Origin: Lepeophtheirus salmonis
Lineage: Eukaryota; Arthropoda; Copepoda; Siphonostomatoida; Caligidae
Direction: 5' to 3'
DNA length: 64,000 bases
Assembly (NCBI RefSeq): GCF_016086655.4
Contig: NC_052142.2
Span: 8,622,422-8,686,421, forward strand
A program made the position numbers and the translations under genes. Positions within the stretch are counted from its first letter, which is position 1. Every line of letters begins with the position of its first letter. The notes beneath the pieces were generated by a model. That model did no database searches and was not told the origin of the DNA. It saw only the letters and a program-made list of their open reading frames with translations. Shown here one piece after another: positions 12,374 through 24,419 of the stretch.

Positions 12374-13087
12374 GAGTATTCTTATTGTGTTCTATCGACA
12401 GTTTCTTATAGAATCCATGAAGTTCAGTCATGGTATTAAAATGTGGCTCCAAATAAATTTTAGATGAATTTGCTCGGAAGTAAGGTGACAGCATTTATGG
12501 CAGTGCTAAAAAGAAACTTTCCTTGTATAATTGTTTATTGTCTTCACTCCTATTATAAAAAAAGATTTTTTTTTGTCGGGGTCTTTACCGATATAACGTT
12601 ATTTTGTGCTCTCCATGAGGTAACCATAAAGTGACTAAGCCCTGTTGTTGATAAAAACATTTTCTTGCATACTTTCTTTTGTTGGTCAACATTTTTCATG
12701 TGACTAATATATGTTTTCCTTTTCCTGGATGTTTCTCTAGTTGTTTTGCATAAAATATTTGTTTCATCAATCATACTTTTGACGTAACACTTTCTTTCTG
12801 ACCAAATACTTTATAAGTATCTGCTTCTGTAAACTATCACAAGCTGTTCCACCAGTACAAGAATATCACTGTTGCATTAATTTCGTTGGCTTCGTGCAAG
12901 GCTCAAACTTCCCAGTATTATTATTCGTATTCTTTACCGTTTTCTCTTAGTCCTATTATTATTTGGACCAAGATTCTATAAATTGTTCAGAGAAATTAAT
13001 TAGTAAAAATTAGTCATTAGTAAAAATAATTGTATAAATAAACAATATCAAACTAGTAACTAATAAATACACGCTGTATGTATCTCA
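12374..13087. other. Probable upstream part of the Merlin relic, not resolved
   Basis: Minus-strand frames at 12553-12774 (containing KVCKKMFLSTTG) and 12294-12494 (overlapping the Merlin frame) are coding-like but could not be joined into one protein. They may be the frameshifted N-terminal half of the same transposon or a different one. Confidence 0.3.
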
Positions 13088-13499
13088 TTACTTTTCCTGG
13101 CTAAGGATTTCTTTAAAATTATATTCCGCCACCGTGACCTTGGCCACTTTTCTTGAGATATGGCATCCCAGGGATACCTTTTTCGACACCATTGTCTGAA
13201 ACTTTACCACTGCAATGGACACTATTCTCAAAGGCACATTGTGGTTGTCGGGTAAGAAGCCGTATAGTAGTTCGTGCCGTTGGTGCTCTACCAATATTAT
13301 GGAGAATACTTTCCGCCAGGACTCCGACCGTTTTCTCTATTCTTTTGCACTCCCTGAAGTAGTACTCTAATGTCCACGTCTCATTATAGTGACAACAGAG
13401 GCTCCTCTCATAAAGAAATACTCTCGGGCTGAAGTAGAGGCCCGATGCTATTCCGTACTTCGTATACCTTTGTTTAGCTATTAGTATAGTGTCCCACAT
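13088..13499 (-). pseudogene. Possible DNA-transposon N-terminal domain fragment
   Basis: A 126-residue minus frame contains YYFRECKRIEKTV and GRAPTARTTIRLL. These recall the helix-turn-helix region at the start of some mariner-like transposases, where a GRAPT..TI.RLV motif occurs. The remainder is not recognised and the frame appears to shift near 13290. This may belong to the same composite debris as the Merlin remnant. The assignment rests on weak motif similarity only. Confidence 0.25.
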
Positions 13500-13910
13500 T
13501 GTTTTTACATATTATTTTCTCTTTTCCTTTCATATTGCAGCCTTCATATAAATGTGGAGTTCATCTGGACTGGATCTTGAAAACACAGTCTTCCTCTGAT
13601 GGAGAGATTTGGAACATTCATAACCATGTTCATGTTGTTGATCTTCTGGTTGGGCTGAAAGAGAGCTGAAGGGCCTGCTTCAACAAAGCTATTTCAGGGT
13701 GAGTATTTCATTGCAGTTTAAAACATCATTTATATTATTTAGGCCCAAATTCCTTCGTATTTCCCTAGATAAGGGTATTTTTAACTCTGTATTTCCTTGA
13801 AGTGGTCCACTTGCTCCCATTATCCTCCAATATATGTTCTTGATCTTTGTTTCTGGTACCAGGCTTTTCCATGGAGTTTGATGAGTTGTGCACACGAAGG
13901 TTCTCTCACA

Positions 13911-14166
13911 GCTGAACCAAAACCAATTAGACGTATTTCTGGATTCTTAACATAACGAAAATCGCGCTTGTCACGATGGTCATAATAAATTTCGAAATCT
14001 GAATTATAAAACAAAATATTTTCTGGTTTAAGATCAGTGTGAGTTAGAGGATTATCATGAAGGAATTTAACAGCATATATAAGATCATAGCTTATTTGGC
14101 GAACTTGTTCCAATGGATATGGCTCATAATTGTTATCTTTCAGAAAGTCAAATACAGATGATCCAA
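13911..14166 (-). pseudogene. Inverted 256-bp partial copy of the LAMMER kinase
   Basis: These 256 bases equal the reverse complement of 16336-16591 in the intact kinase with three substitutions and no gaps (253 of 256). The copy covers kinase subdomains from the hinge to the DFG loop. All three changes alter the protein: Glu to Asp, Arg to Pro in the residue before the HTDLKPEN loop region, and Asp to Gly in DFG, which destroys metal binding. Homology stops abruptly at both ends without an intron signature or poly-A. A recent inverted partial duplication is the simplest reading. The fragment cannot encode an active kinase. Confidence 0.92.
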
Positions 14167-15364
14167 TGTAGCTATTATATTTTTGAAGTAATTTCCATGG
14201 ACATTCAATGCATCGATGGGTATTTTATTCAGTTCAAATTTTTGAATAGAGTGATGATCAAAATAGAGTTTTCCTTTAGACACGTGCATTCTCTTGCATA
14301 GTGGCCTCTCTTACCATATCTTGTCCATTCGATGCTTTTTGCAAGGCAAACTTTCCCATTCTTATGAGGAAATAGGAAACCACACTGTCTACACAATCTT
14401 TCTTGGCTCTTGTGCCACGATCTCCTACAGCTTTAACTTCTTCGATATATATTGAATCCACATGACTGTATTTTCGTTAACACCCTTTGATACTAAATCA
14501 TTTAGACTATTTTGATTATTCTTTGCCGTTTCTACTATTCTCCATTAATATATACTTCACATATTTGATATGTATTATCAAATAATCTTAATTGTGCTGC
14601 TCTATACTTCCGGACTCCGGTCAATCCACCTTGTATATTGATATTAGTAAACAAAGTTTTATTTTATGACAATTAATATTTAATACTTTTTGTATCATAC
14701 AATAAATTATAACTAACATTAAGACATTTTCTTAATAATATTATTTTGATTAAATAGTACCAAGTAAAGCTATATTTTGGTGAAGGAAAGCTTCTATATT
14801 AGATAAATTTTCAAATAAGTTATGATTTAAAAAAAATCATAATTGAGATATCTTATAAGTATGTTCGAAATTATCTATCGGCCATAAAGTATGATTTATG
14901 AATAAAGGCTTGCTTATGTCCGAAAGACAACAGAGGAACCAGATAGTTGAAGTTGTATTTGCGGGCGCGCTTGCGCAAAACACGATTCCCACAACCCTAT
15001 TCATCTCTCGTTCAACCCGACCAAAAAATCTAGGTCTATAAACGTGGTTATAAATGTTCCAAATCATTCTGATTCTATCAAAAGTAAATTGCGCAGGCAA
15101 TATTCAAATCCTAAAAAAACACCCTTTATTTTAATTAAGGCTACAAATAAATAGGAACAGACGGAATTATATTATAACAATAATTTAATTAGCTCCATGT
15201 ATCAGTAAGAAAAATGAGGGAGTGACGTAAGATGAAAAGCGACGTCTTGCGAAAATATGTTTAAACGCTACACCATTGTATCTCCTCAAGCTAGCGGTCG
15301 CGTGTCGTTACTTTATTTTATTGCTTATTTTAAAGTTGTATGTGAGAAATGACGTGAGATTCTG
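14167..15364. other. Intergenic DNA upstream of the kinase gene
   Basis: No convincing gene. Short frames at 14276-14461 and 14837-15100 (minus) have no recognisable motif. The last 200 bases should hold the kinase promoter, but no TATA box or initiator was recognised with confidence. Confidence 0.4.
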
Positions 15365-15413
15365 AGAAGAAAGAGAGGTAGCAAAGGAGAAAGAGAAGAA
15401 GAAGAGGAAGAAG

Positions 15414-15445
<32 letters not shown>

Positions 15446-15462
15446 AAGAAAGAGAGTGTGTT
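15365..15462 (+). repeat. GA-rich microsatellite in the kinase 5' leader
   Basis: A purine tract of mixed GAA and GA units includes an uninterrupted GA run near 15415-15440. It ends about 80 bases before the kinase ATG, so it is probably in the promoter or 5' UTR. GAGA-type tracts can bind GAGA factors in arthropods; that role here is inference. Confidence 0.8.
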
Positions 15463-15539
15463 AGTACCCTTGATCTCCGAGTCTGGTTAGCCGGAGGGTG
15501 GATAATGCTATTATTGAGTGTGGTGTGAAAAGGTGAAAG

Positions 15540-17111
15540 ATGCCACGAACGCGACTACGAGTTGGTTCTCCGTGCTCTTTGTCGAGCGCGACTCCAGTAG
15601 TGGAGGATTGTGGAGGAGGCGTGGGGAGGTGTTGTTGCTCTGGATGTTCGGGAACGTGGAGTTGCGCGAGGAAGAAGAGGAAGGCTCCTGAGCCTGGACT
15701 GGGAGTGAAGTGGGTGTGCAAGTGTGGGTGCAGTTGGGGTGGGCTGCGCCGGGATTCCCCCTCCTGGTCCTCCTCTTTGCTCTGCCGCTGCAAAGGCAGT
15801 CGCAGAAGAAAGCTCCGGCGGAAGAGCAAAAGGATGATGATGAGAGGGAAAAAGAGTGGGGACTGTGGCGCTTCCCTGGCCGCCCTCCCCTCCACACCCT
15901 CTGCACCCGCCCTCCCCTCCACTTCCTCTCGACGGAAAAGCCCGAAAGGGACTGGAGGCGGAGCTCCTGTGCCTGTGGAGAGCAGCGCCCGCCTTAAGTC
16001 ATCCTCTCAAGTTGGAAGCAAGCCTGTAATTGAAGATGATATTGAGGGGCACCTTGTCTATTTGGAGGGGGATGTCGTACAAAGTCGTTTTAAAATCATG
16101 TCAACTCTCGGTGAAGGAACATTCGGAAAAGTTGTTAAAGTTAAGGATCTTTTTAAAAATAGGATTTTAGCTCTCAAGATTATACGCAATGTCAAAAAAT
16201 ATCGTGAAGCAGCGAAATTGGAAATCAATGTTTTAGAAAAGCTGGCTAAATACGATCCAAGGGGAAGGCACAAATGCGTACACATGCTGGACTGGTTTGA
16301 TTATCACGGTCATACTTGTATTGCCTTCGAAATGCTTGGATCATCTGTATTTGACTTTCTGAAAGATAACAATTATGAGCCATATCCATTGGAACAAGTT
16401 CGCCAAATAAGCTATGAGCTTATATATGCTGTTAAATTCCTTCATGATAATCGTCTAACTCACACTGATCTTAAACCAGAAAATATTTTGTTTTATAATT
16501 CAGATTTCGAAATTTATTATGACCATCGTGACAAGCGCGATTTTCGTTATGTTAAGAATCCAGAAATACGTCTAATTGATTTTGGTTCAGCAACATTTGA
16601 TCATGAGCATCACTCTACCATTGTTTCCACTAGACACTATCGGGCGCCAGAAGTAATTTTAGAATTAGGTTGGTCACAGCCTTGTGATGTTTGGTCAATA
16701 GGCTGCATTATTTTTGAATTGGCTTTGGGCATTACATTATTTCAGACCCACAGTAACCGTGAGCATTTAGCTATGATGGAAAGAATACTTGGGACAATTC
16801 CGAAAAGAATGGCTCTTAAAACTAAAGTTAAGTATTTTGCCGATGGTGTATTAGACTGGAACGAGAGAACATCAGCAGGAAGATATGTGAAGGATAATTG
16901 CAAACCTCTATTTAGGTATATTCCTTCCAATACTCCAGCCTGGGACGATATGTTTGATCTCATTTCTAAGATGCTGATATATGAACCGCATAAACGAACA
17001 ACACTGTCAGAAGCGATGTGGCATTCTTTTTTTCATCCATTAAGGTCAAAAAATTCGAATTCATTACCTATTATTCCAGGAAGATCTGATAGTTCCTCTG
17101 TGTCTAGATGA
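15540..17111 (+). CDS. Doa: LAMMER (CLK/Doa family) dual-specificity protein kinase
   Basis: An uninterrupted 523-residue frame. Members of this family phosphorylate SR splicing factors in the nucleus. The kinase domain spans about residues 175-515: glycine loop GEGTFGKV at 191-198, ATP lysine K213 in ALKII, catalytic loop HTDLKPEN with D310 and N315, DFG at D347, APE at 369-371, and the diagnostic EHLAMMERILG at 408-418. The first 160 residues are low-complexity, Cys/Gly/Lys/Arg/Ser-rich and GC-rich, unlike the AT-rich catalytic part. An in-frame TGA two codons before the ATG supports this start, although M99-M101 is an alternative. No introns interrupt the domain, so this may be a retrogene; no poly-A tract or target duplication was seen. 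Confidence 0.93.
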   Translation: MPRTRLRVGSPCSLSSATPVVEDCGGGVGRCCCSGCSGTWSCARKKRKAPEPGLGVKWVCKCGCSWGGLRRDSPSWSSSLLCRCKGSRRRKLRRKSKRMMMRGKKSGDCGASLAALPSTPSAPALPSTSSRRKSPKGTGGGAPVPVESSARLKSSSQVGSKPVIEDDIEGHLVYLEGDVVQSRFKIMSTLGEGTFGKVVKVKDLFKNRILALKIIRNVKKYREAAKLEINVLEKLAKYDPRGRHKCVHMLDWFDYHGHTCIAFEMLGSSVFDFLKDNNYEPYPLEQVRQISYELIYAVKFLHDNRLTHTDLKPENILFYNSDFEIYYDHRDKRDFRYVKNPEIRLIDFGSATFDHEHHSTIVSTRHYRAPEVILELGWSQPCDVWSIGCIIFELALGITLFQTHSNREHLAMMERILGTIPKRMALKTKVKYFADGVLDWNERTSAGRYVKDNCKPLFRYIPSNTPAWDDMFDLISKMLIYEPHKRTTLSEAMWHSFFHPLRSKNSNSLPIIPGRSDSSSVSR

Positions 17112-17244
17112 AAAAATATGAGCTATTTGAGTGTGTTTTCTGGTTAATTTTAAATGCTCCTGAAGTTTCATACACCAATATATTATCTCATTCACAGTAT
17201 GGTAACATTTTGGAGCTGGTGGTTCGATATAGTTTGAATTTTTC

Positions 17245-17353
17245 AATAAAAAACAATAAATTGGAAGATTTTGATAAATCTTAAGAAAATGGATAACATC
17301 GCTTCGGTTGATATTCAAGTTATATACCCCATACTGTCCTCCCAAATAATAAA
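17245..17353 (+). promoter_or_regulatory. Candidate polyadenylation signals of the kinase gene
   Basis: AATAAA occurs at 17245-17250, 17255-17260 and 17348-17353, which is 134-237 bases after the kinase stop codon. Any of them could end the transcript. In AT-rich DNA such hexamers also arise by chance. Confidence 0.45.
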
Positions 17354-19890
17354 GATTGTCTGAAATAGAAGTTTCATGTTTAGTGAAAATATAATATAGT
17401 TATACTCTGCATGTACTCGCTATTGTGGATGATATGTTGAACACTTGTAATTTTCTTTATCACTAAGACTTAAAAGTTGCAAAACTGTTAATTTATAAAT
17501 TTGACTTGTGAAAAATGTTATGTATTGAGGCTCCTCTTCAAGGGATGTCTATGATGTACTTAATAAGTAATTTTTTTATCTATTTCTAATTTGCTTGTAA
17601 AAGGATAATTTCTCTTATCCTTATTTCAAAAGTAATAATATCATAAAAGTACCCAAAATATATCGGTTCAACTTTGTTATATCTAATCGAAGTTTCATAG
17701 TATATTATTTTATACTATTGTTCTCTCTTCAAGAATAATGGTTACAAATAAAAATAATATTTTGTTTATATTACAATTTAATAAGAGAACGATTTTCATA
17801 TTTGTTTGAACTCTGTGTATAGCTTCGTTCATCTAAGCTGCTCTTTTCCCAAATATTCTTCAAATTGTATGGGTAAACATGTTAATTTTTGTGTTTTTTT
17901 AACATACCGTCATTCCATAATATTTGAATCTCTGGCTACGTTTATTAATACGGTACACTAGTATTAGTTACCTTTGAACTTCGAACGAATACATCCAAGT
18001 AATTTATGAGTATGTTTCAATAGGTTTTCTTTAGTTAGGAGACATACATGATTATCTTAATATTAGGTAAACATTTGTATTATAAAAGTCATCATATATG
18101 GTGGAGAAATCAATAATATTTTCAGAATAAATGGATGTTATTTATTAAAAAGGAAACTTAATTGTGAAAAAAATATACTAATAATCTGATCTTAATTTGT
18201 CCCTTATCTTTTATATAATATATATTAAGTTCAATCCATCAATTATCTTGCTAACAAAATATAATGCTTTGAATAAGACACGTTTGACTTATAAGTTTGA
18301 CCATTCTCTCTAGATATATATATATATTGTTTACTAGTTGCATTAAAAAATGAGATGAAGGATTTTCAGTAAATAGGATGAGGATAACGTTAAAAGTGAA
18401 TATTTTATGAATTATGTAATTTTTGGGTATTTAAATACAAATTATTTAAGTATAAGTATCATGTGGCACATTATAACGTTCAAATACCCTTAGTTAAATC
18501 ACTCATAAATACATAATAATCATATAATTTTAATAAAATGAATTGATATTAATTAATGGTTGGGAATTATAATAATCTACGTAATATTTAATTACTACAT
18601 TTTAAGACGAAGAAATAACAATTTTTATACAAAATATATAATTATATATAGTATATATTAGTAAATGATTAAATAATACTCAGAGAAATCCAATTTTCTA
18701 AAGTATCCTTACTTGAATAGTTTGAAATACAGACCAATAATAAAATTTCATTTCCATGTCAAATATAAAATAACGTGACTCATAAATAGAGGATTTAAAT
18801 TTGTTCTAATATTTTTAAATTATTTTTCAAATCAAAATTAAAACTTTATTATTATTTTGTTACATTTTAACTCTTGTCGAGGCGTTACTTCGCCAACAGA
18901 ATTACCATATTTATTTATTTTTCAGCTATGGATTCACACATTTCACTTGATACGTCATAGCTATTTCATAATTTATTCTTTTTGGTAAATAAACGAAGTA
19001 ATAAATTATGCAATACTTATACTCAGTTTCCAAAAGGACAGGAATACAATTTCTTGTTGATCCCTCGTAGTTGTTTTATGCATATATATTTATTCATATT
19101 GAAGATTTTATTAATATTAAAATACAAATGTATAGCTACGCTTTTAATAAGATAATACGAAGCAATATTATATACGGTATCGAAAAAAATACTATGTAGG
19201 ATTTTAATATTCATAAGACTAATGATAGTCTGGGAGTACTTAAGAGATAAAAACTAGTTGGCTTGATTGACTTATTTGGCTAACTACCAGATAATTTCGG
19301 CCTTTGGGGTTCTTTTGGGAGGGAAGGTTGTGTGATACAATAAAGGTGAGAACATGTATTCCATAATTAGCTCTTTTAGTAAACATTTAGTAATTATCGG
19401 TAATTAATTTATAAGTTCGGAGGTTCTAAATCTTCACGAGAGTAATATTCCAATATGATGACAAGGAAGTTAGTAGTTTAGTATATGACTCTCTACTCAA
19501 TAAGTTTGGAAATTTTAATTACATTCAGATATTCCAATAGATGTCTATAGAAGTTAAAAGGGGATTTCTATATTTTTTTAAGAACGTAATTAGTATCACT
19601 TAATAGTTTCAAATGACTATTTATATGTAACAGTAGAATATAATAAGCTTCGTGAACCAAAATATCGAGTTAATAATCTAAAATCATCAGTCACTTGTTA
19701 TCTAATGAAAAAAAAGATTCAAAAGTTATAAGGAAATCAGGGGCGAGCTTGAAGTCTCCAAGTTATGAAATCACCCATACAGACCGTAAATCAGAAGCTC
19801 TACTTTATAAATTGACTTGATATAAATGCAATAGAGATTATTGATTTCTACGTTATATACATCTAGGACACTGAAAGATTCTTATCAAGG
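17354..19890. other. AT-rich DNA, no gene seen
   Basis: Low-complexity sequence with AT dinucleotide runs near 18315. No supported coding region or repeat boundary. Confidence 0.5.
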
Positions 19891-19908
19891 AAATATTTTT
19901 ATTTGTAG

Positions 19909-21696
19909 GTGGGGTTCCAAAAAAGGGACAGGTGCTCTATCAATAACATGCTTCTTAAAGGTCTTGTTGCGCATAGCAAGAAGAATGGTAAACCACTTTC
20001 TTTGGTGTGGCTTGATATGCGTAAATCATTCGACTCTGTTAGCCGTAAATCGCTGATTAGGGCCCTCATAATGTACAAGATCCCTTTACCATTGGTAAGC
20101 TATATTAGAATGGTCTATCTAAATGCTAGCACAAGTATTGAGGGTGAGTTAGATGCTCAATTTGGCAGAAGATTACTGCAGGGAGACCCAATGTCAGGCA
20201 CTTTATTCACATTAGTGATTGAGTCTGTGTTTCATGATTTGGACACTGACGCTTAGTATGAGATTGGGATCTCTGGTACTCCTATCAACAGAAGGATGTA
20301 TGCTGATAATACTAACTGAATATGTAACAACCTTAAAAGCCTTCAGGTCTACTTAAAATCTTTTGAAATTGCGGCAGCTAAACTTGGCCTATCATTGAAT
20401 AGTAATAAGCCGGGTCTGTTGTCTATTATAGAAGGGAATAAAAAATACCTCATGTACGTTGACCCCTCCCATATGCTCACTAGTTCGGATGGTACTATCA
20501 AAAATATGGAACTAAATGATTTTTACAAGTATTTAGGTATACGCTACTCTAGTTTTGGGCAATAAAGAGCGGATATGATCAATAATCTAAAATTGCGGAT
20601 CAAAAGGTTGAATAATGCAATGATTTCAAATAAACAATGCTCACAGATCCTCAAAAGCAATGTAATAACACGGTATCTCTATACAGTGACAAAATCCAAG
20701 ATTATCAAGGGAGACTGTAAGGCTTTTCATATTGTAATCAGAAAGCATGTCCATAAAACAACGGGCCTGTTCTATGATGCGTCTATAAGTTTCCTTGAAT
20801 CCAAAGCTAAAGATGGTGTACTTGGAGTCATGAGCCTCCTGTCGACAGCAAGCTTTGCCTAGAATAATAGGATGCATTCATTAGTGAAGAGTAACAATAC
20901 TTATATTAGCGCCCTCTACTGTGAATTGCTTAGCCTTTTCGCAGACATTTCGATAAAGTATAATACCACTGTGGTACATGAGAAGACCAAATTCCAAGAA
21001 CTCGTCAAGGCCAAACTAATTAACTCGGTAGATAGAAAAGGTATGAAGTATGCCCTTCATGGTAAGGGGAATCACAACTTACTCCAAGACAATACATTTA
21101 ACATGAACAGTACAGAGTTCAAAAGGGTAGTGCAAATCATGGCAGCCAACGTGGCAACCAAGTCTAAACTTAATCGATATAAGGTAATTCTAAAGAATAA
21201 CAAATGCAAAAACTGGGGTAACAGGGTTAAAAATCTTGACCATATTCTGCAAACATGCCTGTAGGAGTTCGACTTGTTTAGATGATATTAATTATTCTTC
21301 ATAGTATATTGTATTCTTTTTATTTTAGTAAAAAGGAATGATCATTTTTACTCAGTTAAAGATAAAGATATTTAAACCTTAACATACCCACGTGAACAAG
21401 GCTTCCGTATAAAGGGACATGATGAATTAGTTGACTATTTGAACTTGAAGTTACGCCAGCCAGGAGTGCAGGTTTTTAAAAACCAAGTATACAAAATAGG
21501 AGAGACGACATTAAAACCAGATCTTTCATTAGTACAAGAAGGGAATGTGCACATCTTGGACACAATAATTAATGGGAATACAACTGATTTAGTCTCGGCC
21601 AATAGTGTAAAAAAGAAAAAGTATTTGTTAAATAACTTACTGGAATGTATTAAGCTAAAATACTCTCTCGAGAATGTAGTATACTGTGCAGAATAA
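19909..21696 (+). pseudogene. R2-like non-LTR retrotransposon ORF (RT plus restriction-like endonuclease)
   Basis: A single plus frame about 1.8 kb long is interrupted by in-frame stops (near 20254, 20317, 20563, 20860, 21262 and several in 21286-21375) but no frameshift. It reads, in order, RT motifs (LVWLDMRKSFDSVS, LLQGDPMSGTLF, RRMYADNTN), a thumb region, a degraded Cys/His motif ending LDHILQTC, and TLKPDLSLV...VHILDTII, which matches the PD...D core of a C-terminal restriction-like endonuclease. That order is typical of R2-group elements. The RT box is YADN instead of YADD, so a catalytic aspartate is lost. The 5' end is truncated before the N-terminal zinc fingers. Confidence 0.8.
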
Positions 21697-23077
21697 ATAA
21701 CTTAATGAATAATTATTTTTGATATTAAATTGTGTAAATGAGCATGTTTTTCGATTTTGCTAGTCTTTTTTTTTTTTCCCTCTTCCTTTAGTTGTATTTT
21801 TGCATTTATTGTAGACCCCATTTTGTGTTTTGTTTTTATGTGCAATCCTACATTGTGTGTCTGGATTGCTATGAAATGTACACACTCTGGGTAATTATTC
21901 TGAAGTGCTACATGAGTTGACAACTAAATAATCAACGTATTTCATTGAACATTAAAGAGTTTTTAAACTTAATAAGGAGTACAATAAGCTTGCTATATGA
22001 ACTCGAGAATAGAAGTGGTCTTCTAGTACAATTGAAGCGTCTTTACATAAGCAAATGAACAATAGTGTTTTACCCTGGAATGACAACAATGAATTACATT
22101 GTGATGCTACATTGATTTACAATTCTTAAACGACATAAAATTACATTTCATCAATGCTTTCGGGTTTTTTCTTTTTTTATTGGATTGTGTCATTAATTTT
22201 TCTACTTAACAAATTTTCTTATTTTACGTAATTATTTTCTTGCTTGTGTATATTATTACAATAGAAGTGTGTGTGCTAGTATTATTTTTATCACTATTTA
22301 TAAGTGGATTCTAATATGATATATTTAATTATTATATGATTCTACTTGTTTTACGAAAGTAAACGTTGGGGGAGGAATCAAAGCTGAATTCAGTTAGGTC
22401 CCATTAAAATTTTTGGGATGTGATTGTGCAAAATTATTTTCCATGTTTTAACCCGACCCACTATAAATAAATGAAATTGGCAACCTTTCTCTCTATGAGT
22501 TTGAAAGTTTTGTTAGTTTTCACCAAACTATTTAGATTAGGAGCTCAATTCCGACTTTGTTTCCTACTCCTCAAAATAGGAGACAAAGCAGAGTTGACAT
22601 GAGGAGGAATAGACTCAATAAATTCTTAAGGAGCTGTGGATGTAATGCTGACAGCCAAAAACTATAATTCTCTAACAATTCTTGTGTAACGGCAGTTTGA
22701 GTTTTCAAAATTTGAAAATGAACAAAGTTTTGCTCATTTAACTGTTTAAGATAAATTTTAAGCTTCGTTTGGAAGATTTTCACTTTTTGGTATATTTCAT
22801 GAGCAAATTATTTCATTTATCTTTTACAATATTTCAAAAGTATTGGCTAGTGTTTTGCAATTTTGTTTGCTAAAATAAAACTTGCCTTTGTTACTCTTTT
22901 CCAAAGAAGAAGTTTCGATAAACACCAGTTACTATTCCTTCTAAAAATTTTGAGGTTAAGTTTTTTTTTTTTGATTTGATAATATTGTGACCGAAATAGT
23001 TTTGAATGTGACTTTTCAAATTGTATTCCTGAACACACATGATTTTTCTTGATAAATAAAACATATATGTAGCTATA
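21697..23077. other. AT-rich DNA, no gene seen
   Basis: No supported features. The first bases may include the 3' UTR of the R2-like element. Short minus frames are not recognised. Confidence 0.45.
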
Positions 23078-23082
23078 CTTTT

Positions 23083-23356
23083 TGCCATGTATTTTAATTA
23101 AATTACTGATAAATCTAAACCCGTTTCTTACTGATGTATAAATACAATACTTTTACTAATCTATCTTTTATTTATTTACCTTTTGTGAATTTACACGTAT
23201 GTATTACAAAAGTGTCTTTTGGAGCTCAAGATAATGTAGTCACCTTTTATCTTTATTCCTTGTCTAGTGTCTCCTTTACTCCTCACTGCTACCTCATTTA
23301 GGCGACGAATCTTAATAGTAATATTATTCTAATTAAGTTAATTGTAATTCAACGCA
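23083..23356 (+). repeat. 5' LTR of the 23-kb gypsy element
   Basis: Begins TGCCATGTATTTTAATT and ends TTCAACGCA. It is preceded by target duplicate CTTTT and is about 85-90% similar to the LTR at 26425 by eye. Confidence 0.88.
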
Positions 23357-23376
23357 CGGGTCGACGAAGATGGGAT
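23357..23376 (+). other. Primer binding site, serine-tRNA type
   Basis: GTCGACGAAGATGGGAT follows the LTR directly. It is close to the complement of the 3' end of a eukaryotic tRNA-Ser(GCU), which I recall as ending ATCCCATCCTCGTCG. The bases that should pair with the tRNA CCA are imperfect. The element at 42 kb has nearly the same site. Confidence 0.55.
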
Positions 23377-23416
23377 AACTCCTACCCAGTTTGAAGCTCG
23401 CTGAGCTCCGTGATGC

Positions 23417-23839
23417 GTGGGTGGACATGAATTGGTGGTGTATGTAAAGGAAAAGAAAGGAAAGAGAAAGGCCGAATTTGTAACAATTATTCGAGATAAC
23501 CTGTCCCAATGTGGGGGTGACCCAAAGGGCTTCGATTTTGCGAGTGCTGGTCCTGTGGTACCCTGTACCAATGATAAAGAGCTGTCCCCGACGTCCGCCG
23601 GACATCTAGGGGTCAGCCAACCTCAACCCCTCGATATGAGTGGCGCTTGCAGAGGCCACCAATGGGTGTACTGGATGGACGAATTTAATATATATGGCTC
23701 ACTTTCTGGCGAAATGTCTGCCATAAAAAAGAAAGCCTTGTTGTTACACTATGCTGGAACGGAAGTTCAACAATGGTTCAAGACCCTCAGCGTGACTCCG
23801 GAGAAGGAGGAAGATGAGTGGCAAGTAGTGGTAGGGTAG
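23417..23839 (+). pseudogene. Gypsy gag-like region, first part
   Basis: A 140-codon frame whose second half has WVYWMDEFNIYGSLSGEMS and ALLLHYAGTEVQQWFKTL. This resembles the capsid region of Ty3/gypsy gag proteins, where a W..F...F..Y motif is followed by LLL..G......F. It stops at 23837. Further gag sequence continues out of frame to a zinc knuckle (CNQCGKTGHLAICC) near 24325-24365. Confidence 0.65.
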
Positions 23840-24419
23840 TGTCGAAATGCTTCTGTCCTGCTGTGTCAGTCATGTTTGAGCGGTTTAAGCTGTCTGAAAT
23901 AAAACACGTAATAGGGGAACCCATTGATGACTTCTCATTAGGCTTAGAGGCTAGTTAAGTTTGTGAAGTTCATATGTAACGGGTATTCTGCGTCATTTGA
24001 AGACGAAATCATTTAAGTTGATGTCCCAAAGAACACATGTAACCCAAACTTCGTCAAAATGTGTTCAAAAAAGGTTCCTCTCTTCTTGAGGAAGTACTTA
24101 AAATAGCCAAAGCAATAGAAACTTCCATTAATCACACAAAAGAGATAGAGACGAAGGACAGTGAGTTACTCTCAGAGTAGAAGGGACACAAATGTCTACA
24201 CAAGCCCCTCAAGAAGGAGTCAGTATATAAGTCAATCTCTATACCTAAAGAACGAAAGTGTAGCTTTTTCAACGGTAGACATGTATTTATTAAGTCCGAG
24301 TGTTTTTACAAGGGGACATTACTGTAATCAGTGCGGCAAAACAGGTCACTTAGCCATTTGCTGTAAGTCCCCAGGTCGTCGGCGTCATCCATCTCATTCC
24401 AAGTATCGACTGTAGAGGA

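Noticed and set aside
15461..15922. Long minus-strand and other-frame open frames over the kinase N terminus (for example 15461-15922 and 15710-15997)
   Set aside because: They arise because the GC-rich stretch has few stops in any frame. The frame at 15540 continues into a complete kinase domain.
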